NCBI RefSeq assembly: GCF_000969825.1
Contig: NZ_KQ033920.1
Span: forward strand, 1,477,075-1,541,074
Source: Parabacteroides gordonii MS-1 = DSM 23371
Lineage (GTDB): Bacteria; Bacteroidota; Bacteroidia; Bacteroidales; Tannerellaceae
Direction of reading: 5' to 3'
DNA length: 64,000 nucleotides
Below the pieces are notes generated by a model. It was not told the DNA's origin. It saw only the letters and a program-made list of their open reading frames with translations, and did not search any database. The position numbers and the translations under genes are program-made. Of the stretch, positions 1-7,324 are shown one piece after another. How positions within the stretch are numbered: position 1 is the first letter of the stretch; the number at the start of each line of letters is the position of its first letter.

Positions 1-707
1 CAGGAGATAAAGTATTAGGTGGTACAAAATTGATTATTACGACCGAAGCGTCGGAAGGCTATCAGGTAAACGAGTTACTCGTCAACAGTACACCTTTCAC
101 ATCAGGTGACGTGCTGACAGTTTCATCCAATATAGATATCGCAGTAACCATCACTAAAAAACCGGAACCTACCCCCGACCCTGATCCCGATCCTACTCCA
201 AAGCCCGATCCCGATCCGACCCCGACAGTATACCATATCGTCACCCTCCCGCAAATAGAAGGTGCAACAACCGACCCTGTCGCCGGAGAATACGAAGTAG
301 AAGCTTGGAGCAGCTTCCGTTTCTACCTCACACTGGATGAAGCATACAGCCAATCCTCCCCCATCGTCACGACCGACCGGGGCGAAACAATCACCCCACG
401 TTCAAGCGACGGCGCATACATCATCAAATATGTACGCCAGCCGATCGCCATCAGCATCGACGGCATCATAAAGAACCCCGACCCCGTAGCCAACGAAAAG
501 ATAGATGCAAACAGCCCAAAGGTTTGGACAAAAGACTCCTACCTCCACCTCCAAACTCCGCAGCCCGAAACGGTCTTCATCTACACCTTCAACGGCACTT
601 TGCTGAAAAAGCTCACCAACCTATCCGGCAACAAAATACTTTGGCTCCCCCAAGGCAATTACATTGTTCTGATTGGAAAGGAACGGTTTAAGGTACAGGT
701 GAAATAA
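1..707 (+). CDS. C-terminal part of a secreted InlB-type repeat surface protein (5' end outside window)
   Basis: The reading frame is open from the first bases of the window, so the 5' end is missing; the TTG near position 30 is an internal leucine, not a start. What remains is a beta-rich repeat fragment, an Asp-Pro linker (PDPDPDP and PDPDPTP, about residues 48-68 of the visible part), a further beta module containing FRFYLTLDEAYSQS, and a C-terminal domain of about 65 residues ending in GNYIVLIGKERFKVQVK. That tail has the look of a secretion or sorting domain (a hydrophobic strand, a GNY turn, then a basic end), as on many Bacteroidales surface proteins. The module resembles ones in the large protein at the other end of the window. 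The substrate or partner cannot be told. Confidence 0.75.
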   Translation, partial: GDKVLGGTKLIITTEASEGYQVNELLVNSTPFTSGDVLTVSSNIDIAVTITKKPEPTPDPDPDPTPKPDPDPTPTVYHIVTLPQIEGATTDPVAGEYEVEAWSSFRFYLTLDEAYSQSSPIVTTDRGETITPRSSDGAYIIKYVRQPIAISIDGIIKNPDPVANEKIDANSPKVWTKDSYLHLQTPQPETVFIYTFNGTLLKKLTNLSGNKILWLPQGNYIVLIGKERFKVQVK

Positions 708-717
708 CCAATAAACA

Positions 718-754
718 AAAAGCCGCAAAAGAAATTAAATCTTTTGCGGCTTTT
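718..754. terminator. Bidirectional terminator between convergent genes
   Basis: A 14-bp perfect stem (718-731 with 741-754, loop AAATTAAAT) has an A-run on the left and a T-run on the right. It serves the repeat-protein gene on the plus strand and the UpxY-like gene on the minus strand. Confidence 0.9.
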
Positions 755-784
755 ATATTACTAAATAACTCTTATTTTCATGTC

Positions 785-1279
785 TTACTTCAACCTATTC
801 ACCCTAGCCACATCCGTCAGCTTCACACAAACCGTTGCGCCCAACTGTTCCAGATAAAGCATGAGGTGGTTCTTCTTTATCTTCTTGATCTTTCCTGATA
901 CATGCCGCATAGCACCGGTAAGGATTTCAACCTCTTCACCTGCACAAAGCTCATGCTCGGCAGCCTGCTCCAAAAACTCTTTGATGGCATCCACCTCCAC
1001 CTGGCGGACAATAGCCGGCTTCTGGTTGTAAAAGACAATCCGGATAACGCCATACACCTTTAGCAAGTCGCGCAAAACGGCATCCGTACACCTGACAAAC
1101 ACATACGAACTGAACAAAGGTATTTCAACGATCTTCACACGGTCTGACCATACACGTGGAGTACGGTGCAAAGGTAGCCAGCATTCTACTCCCAACATAT
1201 CGATTCGCTCTTTTACCTGCTTTTCTGCACGCGGAGCCGTATATAAAACATACCAGTTAGTATCTTGAGTGGTTATCAT
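785..1279 (-). CDS. UpxY-family transcription antiterminator (NusG-like)
   Basis: The start chosen is the ATG at 1279 (MITTQDTNWYVLYTAPRAEK), giving 165 residues. The longer upstream frame would run through the promoter. The NGN domain (WYVLYTAPRAEKQVKERI, then LPLHRTPRVWSDRVK and IPLFSSYVFVR) fills about residues 8-100. A KOW-like segment (EVEILTGAMRHVSGKIKKIKKN) follows at about 118-140. UpxY proteins of Bacteroides bind RNA polymerase and let it read through the leaders of capsule operons, usually as the first gene of such an operon. Here no capsule genes follow: the gene is monocistronic and faces a terminator 31 bp after its stop. It is therefore an orphan paralogue whose target is unknown. 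Confidence 0.88.
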   Translation of the reverse strand: MITTQDTNWYVLYTAPRAEKQVKERIDMLGVECWLPLHRTPRVWSDRVKIVEIPLFSSYVFVRCTDAVLRDLLKVYGVIRIVFYNQKPAIVRQVEVDAIKEFLEQAAEHELCAGEEVEILTGAMRHVSGKIKKIKKNHLMLYLEQLGATVCVKLTDVARVNRLK

Positions 1280-1303
1280 TGGTAATTTTTTTAATTCAGG
1301 GCA

Positions 1304-1336
1304 CAAATATAGAACTATTTTTCGTATTATTGCAAA
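1304..1336 (-). promoter_or_regulatory. Bacteroidetes-type promoter for the UpxY-like gene
   Basis: On the minus strand a -7 box TATATTTG (1304-1311) fits TAnnTTTG, and a -33 TTTG (1333-1336) lies 21 nt upstream. The placement leaves a leader of about 20 nt before the ATG at 1279. Confidence 0.7.
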
Positions 1337-1338
1337 GC

Positions 1339-1350
1339 TGTTCGCGAACA
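1339..1350. promoter_or_regulatory. 12-bp perfect palindrome TGTTCGCGAACA in a divergent promoter region
   Basis: The palindrome sits next to the minus-strand -33 box and 15 bp before the ATG at 1366. Its place suggests an operator acting on one or both divergent genes. The binding protein is not known from the sequence. Confidence 0.45.
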
Positions 1351-1365
1351 CATAATTTAAATACC

Positions 1366-2688
1366 ATGAATAGAAGAAATTTTTTACAAAAGTCCGCATT
1401 ATCTGCTGCCGGACTTGGTTTATCGCCGTTATTCGGCCATGCTTATGAAACGGTCTACGGACAAACTGCCCCTAGCAACAAAGTAAAAGTAGCCCTGATC
1501 GGATGCCGTTCGATGGGTTTCTCCAACCTGAGTAATTTCCTGAAATACCCGGAAGTGGAATGTGTCGCCCTCTGCGACATAGACGACGAGTGGCTGAACA
1601 AACGGGCTGCCGATGTGGAGAAAAGCACCGGAAAGAAGGTGAAACACCTGTACAAAGACTGGCGCAAAGTAATCGACAACAAAGATATCGACGCCGTGAT
1701 CATCGGTACCCCCGACCACTGGCACTGCCTTCCTACCATATATGCCTGCCAGGCAGGGAAAGATGTATATGTGGAAAAACCGCTTTCCAACACCATCGAA
1801 GAGTGTGACCTGATGGAGAAAGCCGCCCGCAAATACAACCGTATCGTACAGGTAGGCCAATGGCAACGCAGCGACCCGCACTGGGACGAAGCCGCCAACT
1901 ACCTGAAAGCCGGCAATATCGGCCGCATCCGTACAGTAAAAGTCTGGGCTTACCAGGACAGCAAACCTACCCTACCCATCATACCCGACAGCCCGGTTCC
2001 TGCCGGAGTGGATTATGATATGTGGCTGGGCCCGGCACCGAAACGTCCGTTCAACACCTACCGTTTCCATTATAATTTCCGTTTCTTCTGGGATTATGCA
2101 GGCGGGTTGATGTCCGACTGGGGCGTGCACCTGCTGGATTATGCATTGGAAGGAATGAACGCCGACCTGCCGAGCCGCGTATTCTCCGGTGGTGGCAAGT
2201 TCGCTTATCCCGACGATGCTATGGAGACACCCGATACCCTGATGGCTACCTATGCTTACAAGGATTTCAATATTATCTGGGATCATGCCTGCGGTATCAA
2301 CCACGGCCCGTTCGACAAGAAAGAAGGACTGGCCTTCTTCGGTGAAAACGGTACGCTGGTACTTACCCGTGCAGGATGGGAAGTCCTTCCCGTCATGGTC
2401 GGGAAAGAGGCGCGCATGGAAGCCGTACCTTTCAAAAAAGGCGAAGGCAAAGGGTTGTACAACCATGTCGGCAATTTCCTGAGTTGCATCAAGAGCCGCG
2501 AATTACCCAACGCGGATATAGCCATCGGCGCTCGTGTAGCCAAAATGTCTCACCTGGCAAATATTTCATGCCGCCTGCAACGCGAAGTGCGCTGGGACGA
2601 CGCCAACAGCCTGTTTGTCGGTGATAATGAAGCGACTGCGCTATCAAAGGCCTATTATCGGGCTCCCTGGGAATTACCTAAAATTTAA
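1366..2688 (+). CDS. Secreted Gfo/Idh/MocA-family oxidoreductase with Tat-like signal
   Basis: The start at 1366 places a twin-arginine signal at the N-terminus (MNRRNFLQKSA followed by a hydrophobic stretch ending near GHA). This supports it over the longer frame beginning at 1279. A Rossmann NAD(P) domain follows (VKVALIGCRSMGFS, about residues 42-55), with the family motifs GTPDHWH and EKPLSN at about residues 120-145. The C-terminal substrate domain contains DYAGGLMSDWGVHLLD, typical of secreted members. These enzymes oxidise or epimerise sugars with a bound nicotinamide; some relatives (GH109) cleave glycosides. The gene stands alone between a divergent regulator gene and a kinase gene, so its substrate cannot be inferred from neighbours. 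Confidence 0.88.
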   Translation: MNRRNFLQKSALSAAGLGLSPLFGHAYETVYGQTAPSNKVKVALIGCRSMGFSNLSNFLKYPEVECVALCDIDDEWLNKRAADVEKSTGKKVKHLYKDWRKVIDNKDIDAVIIGTPDHWHCLPTIYACQAGKDVYVEKPLSNTIEECDLMEKAARKYNRIVQVGQWQRSDPHWDEAANYLKAGNIGRIRTVKVWAYQDSKPTLPIIPDSPVPAGVDYDMWLGPAPKRPFNTYRFHYNFRFFWDYAGGLMSDWGVHLLDYALEGMNADLPSRVFSGGGKFAYPDDAMETPDTLMATYAYKDFNIIWDHACGINHGPFDKKEGLAFFGENGTLVLTRAGWEVLPVMVGKEARMEAVPFKKGEGKGLYNHVGNFLSCIKSRELPNADIAIGARVAKMSHLANISCRLQREVRWDDANSLFVGDNEATALSKAYYRAPWELPKI

Positions 2689-2726
2689 ACAAGATAATCA
2701 TTATTCTAAGGAAAGCTTAGAACATC

Positions 2727-2756
2727 TTTGAAAATCAAATTTTATATGTACTTTTG
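2727..2756 (+). promoter_or_regulatory. Promoter of the histidine kinase gene
   Basis: A -33 TTTG at 2727-2730 and a -7 TACTTTTG at 2749-2756 are 18 nt apart and match the Bacteroidetes consensus. The start codon follows 37 bp after the -7 box. Confidence 0.7.
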
Positions 2757-2792
2757 TTCCCATACAACAAACAATAAACTTCATATACCGAT

Positions 2793-4949
2793 ATGGGTAG
2801 CGTATATGCTAATTATTCGAGAGAAGATCTGATCCGTGAAATAGAAATGTTGAAGGCCGAAGACTCCTCCGTCAATGTAGAAAAGACATATAAAAACCGT
2901 ATGCTGACGAATGCCATTGCACTACGGAAAACTTTTTCGGATGTTCTGGCTTTACTGATGAGACCGGGACAGAAGCATCTTATAGACCAGTCCCTCTTGG
3001 TTATCCTGAAGTTCTTCGATGTCGACAGGGTATATATCGGGAATTTTGAAGAGAATAAACCGACATTTAACTTCACGCATGAAGTGACCTGCCAAGGTAT
3101 TATCTCCATGCGTGAAGATATTCTGACGGAAATGCCTCAGGAAGACTTTCCCTGGTGGATAAAAACAATCAGGGAAGGTACGGATATCATTATCAATGAT
3201 ATTGACTATATGCCGGCAGAAGCTGTTGCCGAGCAAAATATATTGCGGGTACAAAATATAGTCTCCCTACTGGCCATACCTATTTTCCACGAGGGGGCGA
3301 CAAATAGTTTTATCGGCCTTGACTGTGTAAGGCAGAAAAGGACGTGGACTGCCCTGGATATAGAAAACCTGCGGATACTGACAGATATCATCTCGATCGC
3401 CATCGAACGCGAAATGGCTCACGGGATGATGGAGCACTCGATGAAACAGGTGCTGAAGAGTGAAGCCAAGTTCCAGATCATCTTCGACAAATTGCCGTGG
3501 GGAGTAGAACTTTACGACGAAAACGGCTATCTGCTGGATATCAACAATGCCGACCTGGAGATATTCGGGACGACACACGACCAGGTGCTCGGACTTAACA
3601 CCTTCGAGAATCCGAACATCCCTGACTGGGTAAACGAGAAACTGAAAAAAGGGGAAGATGTCTCTTTCCTGCTGGATTACAATTTCAGTAAAGTTACGGA
3701 AACGGATTTTTACCCGTCGACGGTAACCGAACAGGTCAAACACCTGAGGGTGAAAGGGGTTGTCCTGAAAGATCCCCAAAACGTTATCATGGGTTTCATC
3801 TTTATCGTCTTCGATGACACCGAAAACTACCATAAGACAGAGGAGATACAATACAGCCTTGCCAAGTTAAAGGCCGCAGTCGATACCGGCGAGTCGGTTA
3901 TATGGGAATACGATGTAGCCATCGATAAGCTGACTACCGACTTCAGCCTGAACGATAAGATACAGGACACTTCTTTCCTTAATTACCTGAAAGAGGACAG
4001 ATTCGGTTCCATAAACGACTTTATGGAGACATTGCATCCGGACGACTATCCGATTGTTTATGAAAAGAAATTCAAACGGCTTATCAATGGGGAAATCGAC
4101 AAATACACGGCTGTGTACCGCAGGATATTCGACGATAAGGTGTACTGGCTCAACTCCAATGTGCGTGCCTACAAATATTTTGAAGATGGAAAACCCAGCA
4201 AGATAATAAGCTATACTTCCAACATCACCGACCAGCGCGAGAAAGAGCTGGAGCTGCTGAAGGTGAAGGAAGCGGACAAGCTGAAGTCGGCTTTCCTGGC
4301 TAATATGAGCCATGAAATACGTACGCCGCTGAATGCGATCGTCGGTTTCTCGGATCTGGTGGCCGAGACGGACGATCCCGAAGACAAACAGGTTTATCTC
4401 GATATCATCCATAAGAACAATGATTTGCTTCTTAATCTTATCGGCGACATCCTCGACTTCTCAAAGATTGAATCGGGCATGTTGAAATATAATATAGAGG
4501 AGGTTAATATCAGGGAACTATGTATGGAGGTTTACTTGGGAGGCACGCTGAAAGTAAAGCCGGAAGTAAAACTGATTTTCGACAGGAGCCAGCCGACCGT
4601 CACTCTCAGGACAGATCCCCAGCGGGTCACACAGGTGATTGCCAACTTTATCAACAACGCGATCAAATTTACGGACAAGGGAAGCATCACTATCTTTTAC
4701 GAAATAAAAAAAGATAAAGTGAAAGTCTGTGTGCAGGACACCGGGATCGGTATTTCCGAAAGCAACAGGGAGCGCGTATTCGAACGTTTCATCAAGATCA
4801 ACGACTTCCATCAAGGCACGGGGTTAGGACTGACTATCAGTAAAACGATCATTGAATACCTGGGTGGTTCTATCGGGGTGGACTCCGTAGAAGGCAAAGG
4901 TTCCACTTTCTGGTTTACCTTACCTTTAAATTATAACGGGGCTTATTAG
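2793..4949 (+). CDS. Soluble GAF-PAS-PAS sensor histidine kinase
   Basis: This 718-residue protein has no signal peptide or membrane segment, so it should sense a cytoplasmic cue. A GAF-like domain covers about residues 50-205. Two PAS-type domains follow at about 225-345 and 355-480 (the second ends in YWLNSNVRAYKYFEDG). The HisKA domain has the phospho-acceptor His507 in FLANMSHEIRTPLNAI. The HATPase domain shows the N box FINNAIKFTDKG and the G boxes DTGIGIS and GTGLGL. There is no receiver domain, and no response regulator gene lies nearby, so the partner must be encoded elsewhere. The gene has its own promoter and a strong terminator. Confidence 0.92.
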   Translation: MGSVYANYSREDLIREIEMLKAEDSSVNVEKTYKNRMLTNAIALRKTFSDVLALLMRPGQKHLIDQSLLVILKFFDVDRVYIGNFEENKPTFNFTHEVTCQGIISMREDILTEMPQEDFPWWIKTIREGTDIIINDIDYMPAEAVAEQNILRVQNIVSLLAIPIFHEGATNSFIGLDCVRQKRTWTALDIENLRILTDIISIAIEREMAHGMMEHSMKQVLKSEAKFQIIFDKLPWGVELYDENGYLLDINNADLEIFGTTHDQVLGLNTFENPNIPDWVNEKLKKGEDVSFLLDYNFSKVTETDFYPSTVTEQVKHLRVKGVVLKDPQNVIMGFIFIVFDDTENYHKTEEIQYSLAKLKAAVDTGESVIWEYDVAIDKLTTDFSLNDKIQDTSFLNYLKEDRFGSINDFMETLHPDDYPIVYEKKFKRLINGEIDKYTAVYRRIFDDKVYWLNSNVRAYKYFEDGKPSKIISYTSNITDQREKELELLKVKEADKLKSAFLANMSHEIRTPLNAIVGFSDLVAETDDPEDKQVYLDIIHKNNDLLLNLIGDILDFSKIESGMLKYNIEEVNIRELCMEVYLGGTLKVKPEVKLIFDRSQPTVTLRTDPQRVTQVIANFINNAIKFTDKGSITIFYEIKKDKVKVCVQDTGIGISESNRERVFERFIKINDFHQGTGLGLTISKTIIEYLGGSIGVDSVEGKGSTFWFTLPLNYNGAY

Positions 4950-4980
4950 GATATGACACCCTGATCCCCTGTTTCATAAA

Positions 4981-5018
4981 ACAAGAAAGCCGGTTGATTT
5001 CTCAACCGGCTTTCTTGT
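4981..5018. terminator. Bidirectional terminator, 17-bp stem
   Basis: A perfect 17-bp inverted repeat (4981-4997 with 5002-5018, loop TTTC) lies between the 3' ends of the kinase gene (plus) and the GH92 gene (minus). Confidence 0.92.
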
Positions 5019-5032
5019 TATTATAGCTCTGA

Positions 5033-7312
5033 TCATTGCGGCATCGGAGCGGCAGAAGGAGGAGGCGTTCCTACCCCCCAGGCTTTATTGGCTCTCGGGC
5101 CCATTTCAAGTTCAAGCAAACCGCCCTGGGCGATATCGCTATGCTGGAACCAGGGTTGGTTCAGGACTTCACCATTCAAACGGGCAGACTGTACGTACTT
5201 GTTCTCTTCAGAAGCATTGTTCGCTTTCACCTCGAAGGCATTGCCATTGCCCAGGTCGATCTTCACATCGGTAAATACCGGGCTACCTATATTATATGTA
5301 GGCGAACCGGGAGTAACCGGATAAAATCCCATCTGGCTGAATACTACGAAAGCAGACATACCGCCACCGTCTTCATCACCCGGAACACCCATCAGGTCGT
5401 TGCGGAACCATTGGTTCAACAGCGTACGGATACGTTTCTGCGTTTTCCAGGGCTGGCCGGCATAATTATATAGGTACGGGATATGCAAGCTCGGCTCATT
5501 GGCCATAGAGAACATACCTACATTACCTGTATGGTCGGGCAGGAAGGAATAGAATTGCCATTTGGACATTCCCAGGGGTTCGTTGAACATAGAGTCGAGG
5601 TCTGACACAAACGCTTTATCGCCACCGATCATCGAGATCAGGTCGCCAATGTTATGCTGTACGTCCCAACGGTAAACGTAGCCGTTGTTCTCGTCGTAAT
5701 AGTCGCGTGCACCCAGGCCACCGTCGTAACGATAATCCATCGGTTCGATGAACTTGCCGTCTTTATCCTTCGGATGGAAGAAACGGGTGTCGGGGTTGAA
5801 CAGGTTGCGGTAGTTGTACGACTCACGCAGGTAGTGCTTCGCTTCGTCTTCCTTACCCAGTTCGGCTGCGATCTGTGAAAGGCACCATTGGTCGTAAGCC
5901 GTACCCAATGTAACAGCTACCGGCTGACGTTTTTCCCAGATAGATACATTTTCCACTGTTTCCTTTTCACCGGGTTTCAAAGCCGGGATATAACCGTGTT
6001 CCTTATAGAAATCATCCAACCATCCGGCAGGTTTAGCCGACCAGGGGATCAATGTTTTCTCTTCGATACCTTTCTTCGATGCGACATAAGCTTTTTCCAG
6101 GTCGAAGCCGCGTACGCCTTTCTTCCAGGCATCGATTACAGTAGCAACGGCATGGTTGGAGTTCATACGGCGGGAGTCGCCGGTCACTTCGGGGAAGGTC
6201 GGCATCCAGTTCGTACCCATCTGTTCGGCCATCAGCAGGAAGGAGTGGATGATATTGCTTTCTTCCTCATTGTCGATCAGGATGCGTAGCGGATGAGTGG
6301 CACGGTAGGTGTCCCAGATCCAGTCGTCGGTATAGAACGGACGGCCACCGTCTTCGTGTATCTTTCCGTCGAAGGCGCTGTAATAGCGGCCGTCTTCACT
6401 CAGGTTGACCGGACGTTCGTAGCAACGGTACAGGGAAGTATAGAATACGGTCTTATCGTCGTCGGTTCCCCCTTGTGTCTGTATCTTGCCGAGGGCATCG
6501 TTCCAGTCGTTACGGGCGATCTTGGCAACGACATCGACATCGTAGGCTGCTATCTCGCGTTCCAGGTTCTTCTTCGCCTGTTCTTCACTGATGAAGGAGA
6601 TACCGTAACGGACGCCGAGTTGCTTCACATCGTTGCCGTAAGCCATCACCAGAGCGGCGTCTTTTCCTTCCACAGAAGTTTCTCCGTACTTCACGGTGTT
6701 GTCTGCCAACACGCCGCATTGCTGCGGAGCTTTGTCGGTTTCGGCATACAAGTAGACTTTCGTCTTACGGTCTACGAACTGGTAACCGCTGATGTTCTTG
6801 CCATCACTCTTCAGCTGACCGTTGCGGCTGTTGAATACCAGATACGCCGGGCCTTGCCCTTCAAAAGTGATACTATAAACCGCACTCTGGTGAGAGGGGG
6901 CATAGTCTACATCGATATTGTTGTCGTCCAGATATACCTGGTAACGGTACGGATGGATCTTCTCATGATCGTAGCTGTAGTTGATAACCGGCTTCAGTCC
7001 GGCTTCTTCCCCCTGATACGGGCTCAGGTTGAAGGCGGAGCTTCCGCGGTGGCTGGTCACGATGATAGGCAACCCGCTCAACATATCACCCGTAAAGTCG
7101 GCACGCTCCGGATAAACACGGAGCATGCTGTTAGGTAAATGTATCGTCGGATAGGTAGGCACCAGCAGGTGACTGATATTTCCCATGTAGGGATTCACAT
7201 AGTCTACCGGGCTTTTCTGCGGGGAAGTACCTCCCCCAGCTGTACAGGAAGCCAGCAGAAAAGCGGAAGCCAGCAGGGCTACACCTGTTTTTATTTTCTT
7301 GTTAACGTTCAT
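5033..7312 (-). CDS. GH92 alpha-mannosidase lipoprotein with the catalytic Glu present
   Basis: This 759-residue lipoprotein (lipobox LLASC, Cys23) spans the usual GH92 length. The N-terminal beta-sandwich begins PVDYVNPYMGNIS, and the (alpha/alpha)6 domain holds WIWDTYRATHP near residue 332. The motif MANEPSLH carries Glu606 at the position of the GH92 catalytic acid. GDEDGGGMSA carries Asp646 and Asp648 at the base position. GH92 enzymes are calcium-dependent, inverting exo-alpha-mannosidases; an intact Glu fits ordinary alpha-mannoside cleavage, often alpha-1,2. The linkage is an inference. The gene follows a second GH92 gene by 12 bp and is the last of that pair, ending at the terminator near 5000. 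Confidence 0.93.
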   Translation of the reverse strand: MNVNKKIKTGVALLASAFLLASCTAGGGTSPQKSPVDYVNPYMGNISHLLVPTYPTIHLPNSMLRVYPERADFTGDMLSGLPIIVTSHRGSSAFNLSPYQGEEAGLKPVINYSYDHEKIHPYRYQVYLDDNNIDVDYAPSHQSAVYSITFEGQGPAYLVFNSRNGQLKSDGKNISGYQFVDRKTKVYLYAETDKAPQQCGVLADNTVKYGETSVEGKDAALVMAYGNDVKQLGVRYGISFISEEQAKKNLEREIAAYDVDVVAKIARNDWNDALGKIQTQGGTDDDKTVFYTSLYRCYERPVNLSEDGRYYSAFDGKIHEDGGRPFYTDDWIWDTYRATHPLRILIDNEEESNIIHSFLLMAEQMGTNWMPTFPEVTGDSRRMNSNHAVATVIDAWKKGVRGFDLEKAYVASKKGIEEKTLIPWSAKPAGWLDDFYKEHGYIPALKPGEKETVENVSIWEKRQPVAVTLGTAYDQWCLSQIAAELGKEDEAKHYLRESYNYRNLFNPDTRFFHPKDKDGKFIEPMDYRYDGGLGARDYYDENNGYVYRWDVQHNIGDLISMIGGDKAFVSDLDSMFNEPLGMSKWQFYSFLPDHTGNVGMFSMANEPSLHIPYLYNYAGQPWKTQKRIRTLLNQWFRNDLMGVPGDEDGGGMSAFVVFSQMGFYPVTPGSPTYNIGSPVFTDVKIDLGNGNAFEVKANNASEENKYVQSARLNGEVLNQPWFQHSDIAQGGLLELEMGPRANKAWGVGTPPPSAAPMPQ

Positions 7313-7324
7313 ATACCTGTATGT

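Noticed and set aside
1279-1365. Longer N-terminus of the oxidoreductase starting at 1279
   Set aside because: It would run through the divergent promoter and place a non-signal sequence before a clean twin-arginine signal that starts at 1366.
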